In this document: one piece after another, positions 55,660-64,000 of the stretch
Layout of the letters: every line of letters begins with the position of its first letter
Numbering within the stretch: position 1 is the stretch's first letter
Source: Rhizobium sp. GN54
GTDB taxonomy: Bacteria; Pseudomonadota; Alphaproteobacteria; Rhizobiales; Rhizobiaceae
Length of the DNA stretch: 64,000 nt
Assembly (NCBI RefSeq): GCF_021026345.1
Contig: NZ_JAJNCZ010000001.1
Span: 1,178,001-1,242,000 of the forward strand
Reading direction: 5' to 3'
Position numbers and translations under genes: made by a program
Notes under the pieces: generated by a model
Told to the model about the DNA's origin: nothing
The model's database searches: none
Seen by the model: only the letters and a program-made list of their open reading frames with translations

Positions 55660-58167
55660 ATGGCTATGCTGCAACCCGCCCGCTGGAAAACCCTGCTTGC
55701 CTGGCTCGCCGTCGTGGCGGGCCTTCTTGTTCTGTTGCCCACCGTTCTGACGGATACGCAGAGGTCGGCCCTGCCGGGCTGGCTCTCCTCGCTGCGGCTG
55801 ACGTCCGGCCTGGATCTCAGCGGCGGCGCCGGGCTCGTGGTCAAGATCGAGCGCGACGACGTGGAAGACGACCGGTTGCTGGCCGTCGTCAACGAGGTCG
55901 GGCAGACGCTCCGCAGTGCCCAGATCCCCTATGCCGGCCTGTCCGGGACCGGACGGAACGTGGTCGTGCGCGTCACCGACGGCGCCCGCGTCGAGGATGC
56001 GCGCGCAGCCCTTGCCGCGATCGCCGGAACGCGCTCGGGCGCGCCGGAGGCGGGGAGTGAGATCCGTCTCGATATCACCGCCGAATCGCTCGCCGCAGCC
56101 GAGATCGAAGCGACCGCCGCCGCGGTCGAGGTCGTCCGCCAGCGCGTCGCCGGCGCCGGCGGGGTGAACGCGGTCGTCGAACAGGCCGGCCCCGGCCGCA
56201 TCGCCCTGCAGGTGCCGGGATATGACGATCCCCAGCGGCTGAAGGACGTCCTCGACCAGCGCGGCCAGTTCTCGGCGAGCCTTGTCGAAACCGGCGTCTC
56301 CCTCCAGCAGGCGCTCGAACAGGGCCCGCCGCCGGGCACGCAGGTCGTCTATACGCTGGGCGAGCCGCCGGTCGGCTATCTGGTCCGCCGCTCCAGCATC
56401 TTCACCTCGCGCGACGTCGTCTCTGCCGAAGTGCTGTCCGGCGGCGATGGCGGCAACGCGACCGTCGTCTACCAGCTCGGCCCCGACGCGACCCGGCGTC
56501 TTGCCGAGGCGACGGCGACCAATGTCGGCCGCACGCTGGCGCTCCTGCTCGACGATCAGGTGCTGGCGGCCTTCATCGTCGCCGGTCCGCTGGTGGACGG
56601 TCGCGGCGAGATTTCCGGCGATTTCGATGCGGCCGGCGCCGAGAACCTGGCCGTCGTTCTCCGCAGCGGCGCCCTGCCGGCATCGCTGACCGTGGTCGAG
56701 GAGCGCTCGATCGAGCCCGCGCTCGGCAACGCCTCGGCCCGTGCCGCGCTGACCGCGGTCGTGGCGGCCGGCATCGCCGTCGCCCTGTTCATGATCTTCT
56801 GGTACGGCGCCTTCGGCGTCATCGCGATCATCGCCCTTCTGTTCAACCTGATGCTGGTGGTCGCGGTGCTCGCCCTCACCGGAACCGCCGTCACCCTGCC
56901 GGGCATCGCCGGCCTGGTGCTGATCATCGGCATGGCGGTCGATTCGAACGTCCTGGTCTACGAGCGCATGCGCGAGGAGGCCGCCGGCGGCAAGCCGCTT
57001 CCCGAGGCGCTGGCTGCGGGGTTCACGCGCGCGTTTTCGACAGTCGTCGATGCGGGCGTCACCACGATGATCGCCGTGCTCGTCCTCTATTTCCTGGGGT
57101 CGATGCCGATGCGCGGTTTTGCCGTCACCGTCGGGATCGGCATCCTCACCACGCTCTCCGTAGCCTTCACGCTGACCCGCTGGCTCGCCTGGCGCTGGGT
57201 GCGCCTGAGACGGATCACCCACCTGCCGCGCAGCGTCCGCACCGGCCTGTTCGCCAGCCTGCACCTGCCCTTCATGGCGATCCGCAACTATACCTTTGCC
57301 GGGACGGCGGTGGTTTCGCTCGCCGTGGCCCTCCTGGTGGTGCTGAACGGCCTCAACCTCGGCATCGATTTTACCGGCGGCGCGCAGTTGCAGATCCAGA
57401 GCCGGCAGGGCGTGGCCGATCCTGCAGCGATCGCCGCGCGCCTCGAGGAAGCCAACCTCGGCGACGTCACCGTCCGTTCGGGCCGCGATCCCGCCACCGC
57501 CACGGTCCGCATTCCGCCGCAGGGCGGCGGCGAGAACGCCGAGCAGACCTCGGCACTGGTCGCGCGCGGCGAACTCGAATCGGACTTCGACATCGGCCGC
57601 GTCGAGGTCGTCGGTCCCTCGGTCTCCGGCGACCTGATCTCGGCTGCGACGCTTGGCATGGCGTTCGCGCTCGCGGCCCTGATCGGCTACATCTGGATCC
57701 GCTTCGAGTGGCAGTTCGCGATCGGCGCGGTGATCGCCACCGCCCATGACTTTCTCCTGACCATCGGGCTCTTCGCCGTCACCCGCATGGAGTTCGACAT
57801 CGGCAGCATCGCGGCCCTGCTCACGATCGTCGGATATTCCCTGAACGATACGATCGTCGTCTACGACCGCATCCGCGAGAACCTGCGGCAGTTCCGCCAG
57901 ATGCCACTGCCGCTTCTGATTGACGCCTCGATCAGCCAGGCGCTGTCGCGTACCGTGCTGACGGCGGCGACCACACTGATCGCGCTGCTGGCGCTGACGG
58001 TCTTCGGCGGCGAGAGCGTCCGCGCCTTTGCTGTCACGATGTTATTCGGCATTGCCGTGGGCACGTTCTCTTCTATCTATATTGCCGGTCCGGTCCTCAT
58101 CCTGTTCCGCCTGAGGCCGGACCGCTATCGTCTCAAGGGCGGCGGCAGCCCGGCTGCGAAGGCATGA
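55660..58167 (+). CDS. secDF: Fused protein translocase SecD-SecF
   Basis: Proton-driven helper of Sec export, here one polypeptide of 835 residues combining SecD and SecF. The SecD half has SGLDLSGGAGLVVKIERD and NLMLVVAVLALTGTAVTLPG, ending near residue 500. The SecF half begins with GLNLGIDFTGGAQLQI and has IGYSLNDTIVVYDRIREN. Twelve membrane helices are expected. Start at 55660 or 55666; the frame extends to 55627 without a family match or ribosome site. Stop overlaps the next gene as ATGA. Confidence 0.94.
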   Translation: MAMLQPARWKTLLAWLAVVAGLLVLLPTVLTDTQRSALPGWLSSLRLTSGLDLSGGAGLVVKIERDDVEDDRLLAVVNEVGQTLRSAQIPYAGLSGTGRNVVVRVTDGARVEDARAALAAIAGTRSGAPEAGSEIRLDITAESLAAAEIEATAAAVEVVRQRVAGAGGVNAVVEQAGPGRIALQVPGYDDPQRLKDVLDQRGQFSASLVETGVSLQQALEQGPPPGTQVVYTLGEPPVGYLVRRSSIFTSRDVVSAEVLSGGDGGNATVVYQLGPDATRRLAEATATNVGRTLALLLDDQVLAAFIVAGPLVDGRGEISGDFDAAGAENLAVVLRSGALPASLTVVEERSIEPALGNASARAALTAVVAAGIAVALFMIFWYGAFGVIAIIALLFNLMLVVAVLALTGTAVTLPGIAGLVLIIGMAVDSNVLVYERMREEAAGGKPLPEALAAGFTRAFSTVVDAGVTTMIAVLVLYFLGSMPMRGFAVTVGIGILTTLSVAFTLTRWLAWRWVRLRRITHLPRSVRTGLFASLHLPFMAIRNYTFAGTAVVSLAVALLVVLNGLNLGIDFTGGAQLQIQSRQGVADPAAIAARLEEANLGDVTVRSGRDPATATVRIPPQGGGENAEQTSALVARGELESDFDIGRVEVVGPSVSGDLISAATLGMAFALAALIGYIWIRFEWQFAIGAVIATAHDFLLTIGLFAVTRMEFDIGSIAALLTIVGYSLNDTIVVYDRIRENLRQFRQMPLPLLIDASISQALSRTVLTAATTLIALLALTVFGGESVRAFAVTMLFGIAVGTFSSIYIAGPVLILFRLRPDRYRLKGGGSPAAKA

Positions 58168-58556
58168 ACATGGCCAAGGGCATAGAGATACGACAGGCGC
58201 ATTTTCCGGGCAGGGCCCCGATCGACGCCTATGGCAATGGCGGCTTCCGCTTTGCCGATATGTCGCATCGCGGATCGATCCTCTGCCTGCCCTCCGGCAT
58301 CTACGGCTGGGACAAGACCGACGCGAGCGATCTGTCGGCGGAGGACCTTGCCCGCGTGCTGGCGGAAGCGGAACAGATCGAGGTGCTGCTGGTCGGAACG
58401 GGCGCCGAGATCCGGCCGCTTTCGCCGCAAGTGCGCGCCGCCCTGCGCGAGCGCCAGGTCCGCTCCGATCCGATGTCCACGGGTGCCGCAGTGCGCACCT
58501 TCAACGTCATGCTGGCCGAATCGCGCGCCGTCGCGGCGGCCCTGATCGCGGTCTGA
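58164..58556 (+). CDS. Mth938-domain protein (DUF498)
   Basis: Small conserved protein of 130 residues; the human relative (NDUFAF3) assists respiratory complex I assembly. Visible motifs: GNGGFRFADMSHRGSILCLP, GIYGWDKTDASDL, EVLLVGTGAEIRPLSPQVR, SDPMSTGAAVRTFNVMLAE. It overlaps the end of secDF and precedes a squalene/phytoene-synthase-like gene. The human relative of that next protein (NDUFAF6) is also a complex I assembly factor, so the pair may act together. Confidence 0.88.
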   Translation: MNMAKGIEIRQAHFPGRAPIDAYGNGGFRFADMSHRGSILCLPSGIYGWDKTDASDLSAEDLARVLAEAEQIEVLLVGTGAEIRPLSPQVRAALRERQVRSDPMSTGAAVRTFNVMLAESRAVAAALIAV

Positions 58557-58573
58557 TCCGCAGCCGTCAGCCA

Positions 58574-59503
58574 ATGCCCAATTCAGCTAGTGCCAGTCCG
58601 GAAGATCCGATGCACCCGAAAGAAGCCCCGGCAGCAGGGCGCGCCCCCGAGGCTCCCGCTGCCGATCCCTATGCCCATTGCCTGGCGGCGCTGCGCGAAA
58701 CCGATCGCGACCGCTATCTCGCCTGCCTGCTGGCGCCCGCCGAAAAGCGGGGCGCGCTGGCCGCCCTCTACGCCTTCAATGCGGAGATCGCCCGCGTGCG
58801 CGACGTGGTGCACGAGCCGCTTCCTGGCGAGATCCGGCTGCAATGGTGGCGCGATGCGCTGGAGGGCAATGCGGCGGCAGGCGAGGCGAGCGCCAATCCG
58901 CTCGCATCCGGCCTGCTGCGCTGCGTCGCCGAGCACAGGCTGCCGGTCGCCGTCCTGACGGACATGATCGAGGCGCGCATTTTCGACCTCTATGACGATC
59001 CGATGCCGGACCGGGCGGCGCTGGAGGGCTATGCCGGCGAGACCGCCTCGGCGCTGATCCAGCTTGCAAGCCTCGTCCTCGATCCGCCAGGGGCCGCGCA
59101 ATCGGCGACCGCAGCCGGCCATGCCGGCGTTGCGCAGGCGATCGCGGGCATGCTGCTGCTGCTGCCGGTCCACCGGCGCCGCGGCCAGGTCTATATCCCC
59201 GGCGACCTCCTGGCCGCCACCGGCCTGGATGCGGAAGCGCTGATCGCAGGCCACGACCGCGAGCGGGCCGCCCGCGCTGTTGAGGCTTTCGCCGGGCTCG
59301 GCCGCGAGCACCTGAAGAAGGCGGAAGCAGCCGGCGGCATCGCCCCGGCAAACCGTGCCGCCTTCCTGCCCGTGGCGCTGGCGCGCCATGTCTTCGACCG
59401 CGCCGAACGGGCAGGCGCCGATGCGCTGGAGCACGCACTGCTGCCGGCGCAATGGCGGCGGCAATGGTGGATGTGGAAGACCCTGCGTACCGGCCGCTTC
59501 TGA
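58574..59503 (+). CDS. Squalene/phytoene synthase-family protein (NDUFAF6-like)
   Basis: Trans-isoprenyl-diphosphate-synthase fold protein of 309 residues. RDRYLACLLAPAEKRGALAA and ARVRDVVHEPLPGEIRLQWW resemble the family, but the Asp-rich motifs are altered (EARIFDLYDDPM in place of a DxxxD motif), so it may not be a terpene synthase. The close link to the Mth938 gene suggests a role in complex I assembly instead. ATG 58610 with GGAAG upstream is an alternative start that removes 12 residues. Confidence 0.82.
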   Translation: MPNSASASPEDPMHPKEAPAAGRAPEAPAADPYAHCLAALRETDRDRYLACLLAPAEKRGALAALYAFNAEIARVRDVVHEPLPGEIRLQWWRDALEGNAAAGEASANPLASGLLRCVAEHRLPVAVLTDMIEARIFDLYDDPMPDRAALEGYAGETASALIQLASLVLDPPGAAQSATAAGHAGVAQAIAGMLLLLPVHRRRGQVYIPGDLLAATGLDAEALIAGHDRERAARAVEAFAGLGREHLKKAEAAGGIAPANRAAFLPVALARHVFDRAERAGADALEHALLPAQWRRQWWMWKTLRTGRF

Positions 59504-59616
59504 GGCGATCCCGAAGAAAAGCGGTCGGCCGAAGGCGCTGCCGGGCATGGCGTAAAACTGGCGCAAGCTACGCGGGCTAGACAGGGCGCATTCGATGACC
59601 CGCGGGAGGACCTGCA

Positions 59617-60072
59617 ATGATTTGGACTGTCGTGATCGCCTGCCTCGTCCTGGCCGTCTATGTCTATTTGCGGACGAAGCGCCGCAGCGATCGCAGGAAC
59701 GGGGCGGACGACACCGGCCTTGCCATCGTCGAGTTCGGCCGGGTCTTTCCGAACGAGGCGATCCGGGAGGTCGTCACCACCGCCGGTGGCGATGCGATCT
59801 TCCTGCGGCTGCATGACGGCAAGGTCGGCTGCATGCGCGCCCGCGGATCGCGTTACACCTGCCTGCTGATCGAGCCGGGCGGCGTGCTCGTGCACAACAG
59901 CCCGAGCGGCAAGGGGCTCGCCATCGAGTTCCACGATAATCCGCACGAGAACGGCAGCTTCGAGTTCGCCACCAGCGGCGAGGCGGCCGAGGTCTCGCTC
60001 TGGCTGCTCGGCAGCCTGCTGCCCACGGCCGGCATCGAGGAGGCGCCGCGCACGCTTCAGCGCGACGGCTGA
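59617..60072 (+). CDS. Conserved hypothetical protein with one membrane anchor
   Basis: Predicted inner-membrane protein of 151 residues. The N-terminal helix (MIWTVVIACLVLAVYVYL) is followed by basic residues (RTKRRSDRRN), so the rest probably faces the cytoplasm. The C-terminal 110 residues are beta-rich (AIFLRLHDGKVGCMRARGSR, TCLLIEPGGVLVHNSPSGKG, GSFEFATSGEAAEVSLWL). GGGAGGA precedes the ATG. Not a named family to me. The stop is 4 bases from the end of the convergent trmFO gene. Confidence 0.75.
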   Translation: MIWTVVIACLVLAVYVYLRTKRRSDRRNGADDTGLAIVEFGRVFPNEAIREVVTTAGGDAIFLRLHDGKVGCMRARGSRYTCLLIEPGGVLVHNSPSGKGLAIEFHDNPHENGSFEFATSGEAAEVSLWLLGSLLPTAGIEEAPRTLQRDG

Positions 60073-60076
60073 TCCC

Positions 60077-61492
60077 TCAAGGCGCCGATGCCAGCCACTG
60101 GCGGCAGTCTTCCAGCGCGCGCGCCGACACTGCCTGCTTCTTGGCCAGCGCCTTGTCCTTGCCCCGGAAGCGCTTGGCGCCTTCAGGCCTGACGATCGAA
60201 CCCGGTGCGAGGTCGGGAAACAGGCCGAAATTGATGTTCATCGGCTGGAAGGAGCGCTTGCCCGGCTCGTCGTCGGACAGGATGTGTCCGCCGGTGATGT
60301 GGTTCAGCAGGGCGCCGAAGGCGGTCGTGGCGGGCGGCAGCGCCGGTTTTTCCCCGCGCCGTTCGGCAGCGGCGAACCGGCCGGCGAGAAGGCCGATGCT
60401 GGCGCTCTCGACATAGCCTTCGCAGCCGGTGATCTGCCCGGCGAAGCGCAGGCCCGGGCGGCCCTTCAGCGTCAGCGACGGATCGAGCAGGGCCGGCGAT
60501 TGCAGGTAGGTGTTGCGGTGCAGTCCGCCGAGCCGCGCGAATTCCGCATTCTGCAGCCCCGGGATCATCCGGAAGATCTCTCCCTGTGCCCCGTATTTCA
60601 GCTTCGTCTGGAAACCGACCATGTTGTAGAGCGAGCCGAGCGCATTGTCCTGGCGCAACTGCACGACGGCATAGGGCTTGACGGTCGGGTTGTGCGCGTC
60701 GGTCAGCCCCATCGGCTTCATCGGGCCGTGGCGCAGGGTCTCGCGCCCGCGCTCCGCCATCACCTCGATCGGCAGGCAGCCGTCGAAATAGGGCGTGCCC
60801 TCCCATTCCTTGAAGCCCGTGGTATCGGCGGCAATGAGCGCGTCGATGAAGGCATTGTATTGCGCCTCGTCCATCGGGCAGTTGATGTAGTCCTTGCCCG
60901 TGCCGCCCGGTCCGACCTTGTCGTAGCGGGACTGATGCCAGCAGATGTCCATGTCGATCGAATGGGTGTGCACGATCGGCGCGATCGCGTCGAAGAAGGC
61001 GAGCGCGTCGGCGCCGGTGCGCTGCTGGATCGCGGCTGCGAGATCCGGCGCGGTCAGCGGGCCGGTGGCGATGATCGCCTGGTCCCAGTCCTCGGGCGGC
61101 AGGCCCGTGATCTCCTCGCGAGCCACGGTGATCAGCGGGTGGCCTTGGATCGCGGCGGTCACCGCGGCAGAAAAGCCCTCGCGGTCCACCGCCAGCGCCC
61201 CGCCGGCCGGAACCTGGTTGGCGTCGGCGGCACGCATGATCAGCGAGCCTGCGAGCCGCATCTCGGCATGGAGCACGCCGACGGCGTTGCTGGTGGCGTC
61301 GTCTGAACGGAAGGAGTTCGAGCAGACCAGTTCGGCAAGGCCGTCGGTCTTGTGCGCATCCGTACCGCGCACGCCGCGCATTTCGTGCAGCACCACCGGG
61401 ATGCCGCGCTCGGCGATCTGCCAGGCAGCCTCGCTGCCGGCAAGTCCGCCGCCGACGATATGGATGGGAGAGGGGGAGGTCTGGTTGGTCAT
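60077..61492 (-). CDS. trmFO: Folate-dependent tRNA m5U54 methyltransferase TrmFO
   Basis: Flavoenzyme that methylates uridine 54 in the T-loop of tRNA with methylenetetrahydrofolate. The 471-residue protein has the FAD loop [20 protein letters not shown], the conserved [19 protein letters not shown] with the catalytic Cys, and [11 protein letters not shown] near the end. I take the ATG at 61492 ([13 protein letters not shown]); two further in-frame ATGs lie at 61504 and 61528. None has a good ribosome site. Confidence 0.94.
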   Translation of the reverse strand: MTNQTSPSPIHIVGGGLAGSEAAWQIAERGIPVVLHEMRGVRGTDAHKTDGLAELVCSNSFRSDDATSNAVGVLHAEMRLAGSLIMRAADANQVPAGGALAVDREGFSAAVTAAIQGHPLITVAREEITGLPPEDWDQAIIATGPLTAPDLAAAIQQRTGADALAFFDAIAPIVHTHSIDMDICWHQSRYDKVGPGGTGKDYINCPMDEAQYNAFIDALIAADTTGFKEWEGTPYFDGCLPIEVMAERGRETLRHGPMKPMGLTDAHNPTVKPYAVVQLRQDNALGSLYNMVGFQTKLKYGAQGEIFRMIPGLQNAEFARLGGLHRNTYLQSPALLDPSLTLKGRPGLRFAGQITGCEGYVESASIGLLAGRFAAAERRGEKPALPPATTAFGALLNHITGGHILSDDEPGKRSFQPMNINFGLFPDLAPGSIVRPEGAKRFRGKDKALAKKQAVSARALEDCRQWLASAP

Positions 61493-61621
61493 GGGCGGGT
61501 GCATATCATGCAGGGCCGGCGCTTCCAATCGCCGGAATCGAAAACGGCACCGAATGGTGCCGTTTGAAGCGTCTGTCGCGGTCGTCAGTCGACGTCACGC
61601 CGTAACCGGCGCGGGGTCCGC

Positions 61622-61765
61622 TTAGCGGAAGGAACGGGCAGCGATGCCGCGGATGTCGTGGCGGGTCAGGCCGATATCGGAAAGCGTGTGGGTAGACAGG
61701 TTGCCGAGCTCGTTGAGGGTGCGGCGGTAGCTGAGCCAGTTCTTGGCAAGGCGGATCGGGTTCAT
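61622..61765 (-). CDS. DUF1127 micro-protein 1 (47 residues)
   Basis: Small basic protein MNPIRLAKNWLSYRRTLNEL... with the DUF1127 core RRTLNELGNLSTHTLSDIGL and terminal RHDIRGIAARSFR. In alphaproteobacteria such proteins bind RNA or modulate small-RNA and phosphate/stress responses. A GGAG lies before the ATG. The larger open frame upstream is not protein-like. A paralogue lies 336 bases away. Confidence 0.85.
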   Translation of the reverse strand: MNPIRLAKNWLSYRRTLNELGNLSTHTLSDIGLTRHDIRGIAARSFR

Positions 61766-62035
61766 GGCAGGTCTCCTGGAAGCGTTGGACGGGACGGCGT
61801 CGTCCTCGTTTGTTGAGACCCTTTTACTCCTTCTCCCGGTCATGATGCAGTGCAAAGAAAATGCAGCTGCTATGCAATTGTGCAATTAGCTGGACAAATA
61901 CTGTGCATTCCTGCGCAGTGCCTGAAAAACAGCGCTTCCGGCAGTCCGCCGGTTGCCGCTGCGTACCGGCTGCGCACCGCCTTTTGGGGACCGTATGGGG
62001 CGATCGCATCCGACCCATGCGCATTAGCCATTGCC

Positions 62036-62074
62036 ACAAAAAGAAACGCCCCCCGGATCTCTCCGGAAGGCGTT
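62036..62074 (-). terminator. Rho-independent terminator of DUF1127 gene 2
   Basis: On the minus strand AACGCC-T-TCCGGA ... TCCGG-GG-GGCGTT forms the stem, followed by TTCTTTTTG. Confidence 0.8.
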
Positions 62075-62100
62075 TGGCCGGACCTGACGGGGTCGGCGTA

Positions 62101-62244
62101 TTACCGGACGGCTTCGCGGGCGACGCGACGGATGTCCGAGCGGCCGATGCCGAGGTCGTTCAGTTCGCGGTCGCTCATGCGGCCGAGTTCGGTGATGGTC
62201 TGACGATACTTGCGCCAAGTGTTGAACGAGCGGGAGATGTTCAT
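62101..62244 (-). CDS. DUF1127 micro-protein 2 (47 residues)
   Basis: MNISRSFNTWRKYRQTITEL with the family core YRQTITELGRMSDRELNDLG, ending RSDIRRVAREAVR. Too short for a usual gene finder. The start ATG is preceded by GGTAACGGAC, only a moderate ribosome site. A strong terminator follows. Together with paralogue 1 and the two small RNAs upstream it forms a compact minus-strand cluster. Confidence 0.9.
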   Translation of the reverse strand: MNISRSFNTWRKYRQTITELGRMSDRELNDLGIGRSDIRRVAREAVR

Positions 62245-62463
62245 GTCCGTTACCCTTCGTGGTGGGGCCGGCATTTCCAATCAGCGCCGGCGTTCATCTG
62301 ATGACCCGTATATACGACGCCGGAGGCCTGCATTACAGAGATAAAGCCGAATGGCAGTCATGCGATATGTGCATGTCAAGTAAAAAACCCATGAAAAGAC
62401 TGGCTAGGAATTGAGCACCCGATTCGGGCTCCGGTCGGCTCACACGCATGTCGGACGATCGGG

Positions 62464-62587
62464 AAAATACAACGCCCGCCGGGGGAGGAGATCCGGCGGG
62501 CGTCGATCCTGATTGGCAACTTGGGAGGAGGAGTGTCGCCAATCGCATCGGGGCTGGCTGGGAGGAGGAGTGCCGCGCCCGATTGAT
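62464..62587 (-). ncRNA. Alpha-r14-like small RNA, copy 1
   Basis: The minus strand has a candidate promoter (CTTCAC, 18 bases, TATAAC with -10 at 62594-62599). The predicted transcript of about 124 nt folds into three hairpins, each with a CTCCTCC-type sequence in its loop: GGCGC...CCC stem, GATTGGC ... GCCAATC stem, and a terminal GACGCCCGCCGG stem followed by TTGTATTTT as terminator. Loops exposing CCUCCUCCC anti-Shine-Dalgarno motifs define the alpha-r14 (NfeR1) and cuckoo small RNA groups, which block translation starts in trans. Confidence 0.75.
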
Positions 62588-62779
62588 GGTTGAGTTATAG
62601 CGCCGGGCCCGGTCGCGGTGAAGCGCCCATGCCGAATATCACGCATGCAAGAACCGGATGGCTTGCCCAAACGGCGGGCCGATCGTGAGTGCAAATGCAT
62701 AATATTTACGCAAAAGACGCCCGCCAAGGCGTTGATTTCTCGCTACATTGCGGAGGCTGATACAAGGAGCCGATCCCCA

Positions 62780-62905
62780 AACGCAATAACGCCCGCCGGG
62801 GGAGGAGATCCGGCGGGCGTCATTTGGGATGATTGGCAACTGGGAGGAGGAGATGTTGCCAATCGTATCGGACAGGCGCTGGGAGGAGGAGTGCGCCGGC
62901 CCGAA
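62780..62905 (-). ncRNA. Alpha-r14-like small RNA, copy 2
   Basis: Second copy of the same architecture, 316 bases away: GGCGC ... GCGCC, GATTGGCAAC ... GTTGCCAATC and GACGCCCGCCGG stems with CTCCTCCC-type loops, ending at CGGGCGTTATTGCG. Compared with copy 1, stem bases differ in compensating pairs while the loops are identical, which supports selection on structure. Its promoter is less obvious and the T-run after the last stem is weaker. Confidence 0.7.
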
Positions 62906-63056
62906 TTCTGTCGGCTGCCTCTCGGCTGCCGGACCTTTTCTGAACCGGAATTCAGGTGGTAGGTCGCTTCCACTTTTTCAAGAGCCGGTCAGCAGAAGAT
63001 GTCTGCGCCCTGATCTCTCTGTTCCGGATCATTCCCGATCCGATGACTGCAATATA

Positions 63057-63074
63057 GTCGGACAAATCGATTTT
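63057..63074. repeat. Duplicated 18-bp motif, left copy
   Basis: GTCGGACAAATCGATTTT; differs from the copy at 63223-63240 only in two central bases. The copies are 166 bp apart in the same orientation, upstream of a sulfotransferase-like gene, and may be binding sites. Confidence 0.5.
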
Positions 63075-63222
63075 GTGCAGTGCAATATAGGCATGGATGA
63101 TATGCGCCGCCTGCATGCCCGTCCAGTTGGCCGTCCTCGACGTGTCACATCGTCTTCTTTGCGCATTTGGGCCTGTCGAAATGCCATTTCGACCACGAAG
63201 TCGCCTTCCGAACCGGATTATT

Positions 63223-63240
63223 GTCGGACAAATGCATTTT
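63223..63240. repeat. Duplicated 18-bp motif, right copy
   Basis: GTCGGACAAATGCATTTT; 16 of 18 bases match the left copy. Lies 243 bases before the start of the sulfotransferase-like gene. Confidence 0.5.
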
Positions 63241-63483
63241 CTCACCCAGATTTGCGCCCTCGTGCTGCAGCTTGCGATTGCCGTCCCGAACTATTGACAG
63301 GACAGGAATCGGCCTCCCTGCAGATGGCTTACCGCACGTCCTGGCGGTTCGGTTTTCACGCGAGAGGCGCGCATTTTCGTTCGTGGAAGTTCCCGCAAGC
63401 GATGTCTTTGTCAGGGTTGTGCTCTTGTCTGTCTGCGACCGTTATGGGTAATAGTGTTCTCCCTATAAAACTGAAAGTTGATA

Positions 63484-64000
63484 ATGCAGAGAAAATCCAT
63501 TGTGATCGGCGGTCCGCCCCGGACTGGAACGCGTTTTGTGGCGGACGCGCTGAACAGGCATCCGGATGTTTCGATCCAGGGCGAGGTGCCGCCGATGCTC
63601 CTCGACAACGCTCTGAAGTTCATGCGTACCTGCGACAAGATGTATGCCAGACCCAGTCAAAGGCATTGGCAAAAGGGTTGGACGAAGACCCGGGTCGGCG
63701 TTTTCAATGACATCGTCGCGGCGCTGCAGAAGCGCGAGCAGACCTCTGCAAGCCCCGAGGAACGGAAACTCGGATTCACAGGCTTCAAGCTTCCGGGCGC
63801 GGTTACCCGTTGGCGGGAACTGGAGGGGATTTACGGCAGCCCTGCCTTCGTCCTTTGCATCCGGCGTTTCGGGCCTTACCACCTTTCCTGCACGACGCGC
63901 TGGCCGGGGCGCACGATCGAGGTCACGTCGGCGACATATCTCGCATCCCTGGCTGCCATCGAGGACATCATGAGCGACTACGGGAACGCGTTTATCTTCC
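63484..64000 (+). CDS. Sulfotransferase-like protein, 3'-truncated by the window edge
   Basis: The frame starts ATG at 63484 and is open to the last base (172 codons visible). MQRKSIVIGGPPRTGTRFVA contains the P-R-T-G-T loop that binds the 5'-phosphosulfate of PAPS in bacterial sulfotransferases, followed by ALNRHPDVSIQGEVPPML, as in the Sulfotransfer_3 group. FVLCIRRFGPYHLS may be the 3'-phosphate segment. No ideal ribosome site is seen. It is not closely similar to the sulfotransferase at 19901. The acceptor molecule is unknown. Confidence 0.75.
   Translation, partial: MQRKSIVIGGPPRTGTRFVADALNRHPDVSIQGEVPPMLLDNALKFMRTCDKMYARPSQRHWQKGWTKTRVGVFNDIVAALQKREQTSASPEERKLGFTGFKLPGAVTRWRELEGIYGSPAFVLCIRRFGPYHLSCTTRWPGRTIEVTSATYLASLAAIEDIMSDYGNAFIF

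Larger units (their letters stand above)
62906..63483. other. Gene-poor stretch before the second sulfotransferase gene
   Basis: 578 bases, A/T-richer than the core. Some frames are open on both strands but none has a good ribosome site or family resemblance. It holds a duplicated 18-bp motif (63057 and 63223) and a possible promoter for the rightward gene, TTGTCT at 63425 and TAATAG at 63449. Confidence 0.4.

Noticed and set aside
55075-57747. An 890-codon minus-strand frame opposite yajC and secDF
   Set aside because: Antisense shadow; Asp/Gly/Arg-rich without motifs.
62952-63245. A 97-codon minus-strand frame in the gap before the last gene
   Set aside because: No ribosome site, no family resemblance, and it reads through both copies of the duplicated motif. 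It could be real, but nothing supports it beyond being open.

Overview
The window is about 64 kb of GC-rich chromosomal DNA from an alphaproteobacterium, most likely a member of the Rhizobiaceae (Hyphomicrobiales). The evidence is a recognisable exoR gene, the rhizobial gene orders pcm-tolC-popZ-valS, exoR-xthA-erpA-dgt-argS and SPOR-nagZ-scpA-scpB-tatABC-serS-surE-pcm, three RIME-type palindromic repeats, DUF1127 micro-proteins, a pair of alpha-r14-like small RNAs, and RirA- and CtrA-like operator motifs. Essential genes (valS, argS, serS, secDF) place it on the main chromosome. No species is claimed.

Region 1 (1-17441) is a C1/autotrophy block. It holds the distal part of a Calvin-cycle operon (cbbT-cbbA-cbbL-cbbS-cbbX-cbbE, red-type form I Rubisco), a small c-type cytochrome, an ABC importer of unknown substrate, a divergent Cys-containing periplasmic protein, the lanthanide-dependent methanol dehydrogenase set xoxF-xoxG-xoxJ, and the PQQ operon pqqABCDE. 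Together they describe a cell that can oxidise methanol in the periplasm with a PQQ/lanthanide enzyme, pass electrons to cytochrome c, and fix the resulting CO2.

Region 2 (17533-23100) is a mosaic between and around tRNA-Asn and tRNA-Cys. It carries small membrane proteins, an A/T-richer islet with a sulfatase, a sulfotransferase and a broken SRAP gene, an ArsR-SRPBCC operon with two operator-like palindromes, a 54-residue lipoprotein, and two RIME repeats.

Region 3 (23107-35637) holds exbB-exbD with a TGA-N9-TCA (RirA-type) box, a PCM-like methyltransferase, tolC, popZ, valS, a FadL-type porin, exoR, xthA and an A-type Fe-S carrier.

Region 4 (35851-61492) is core housekeeping: dgt, argS, a 1224-residue SPOR protein, nagZ, scpAB, an orphan ABC ATPase, tatABC, serS, surE, pcm, an unknown gene behind a CtrA box, an NlpD-like LytM factor, a DUF815 ATPase, yajC, fused secDF, an Mth938 protein, a squalene/phytoene-synthase-like protein and trmFO.

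Region 5 (61622-64000) has two DUF1127 micro-genes, two tandem minus-strand small RNAs whose loops expose anti-Shine-Dalgarno CCUCCUCCC-type motifs, a 578-base stretch with a duplicated 18-bp motif, and the 5' part of a second sulfotransferase-like gene that runs off the window.
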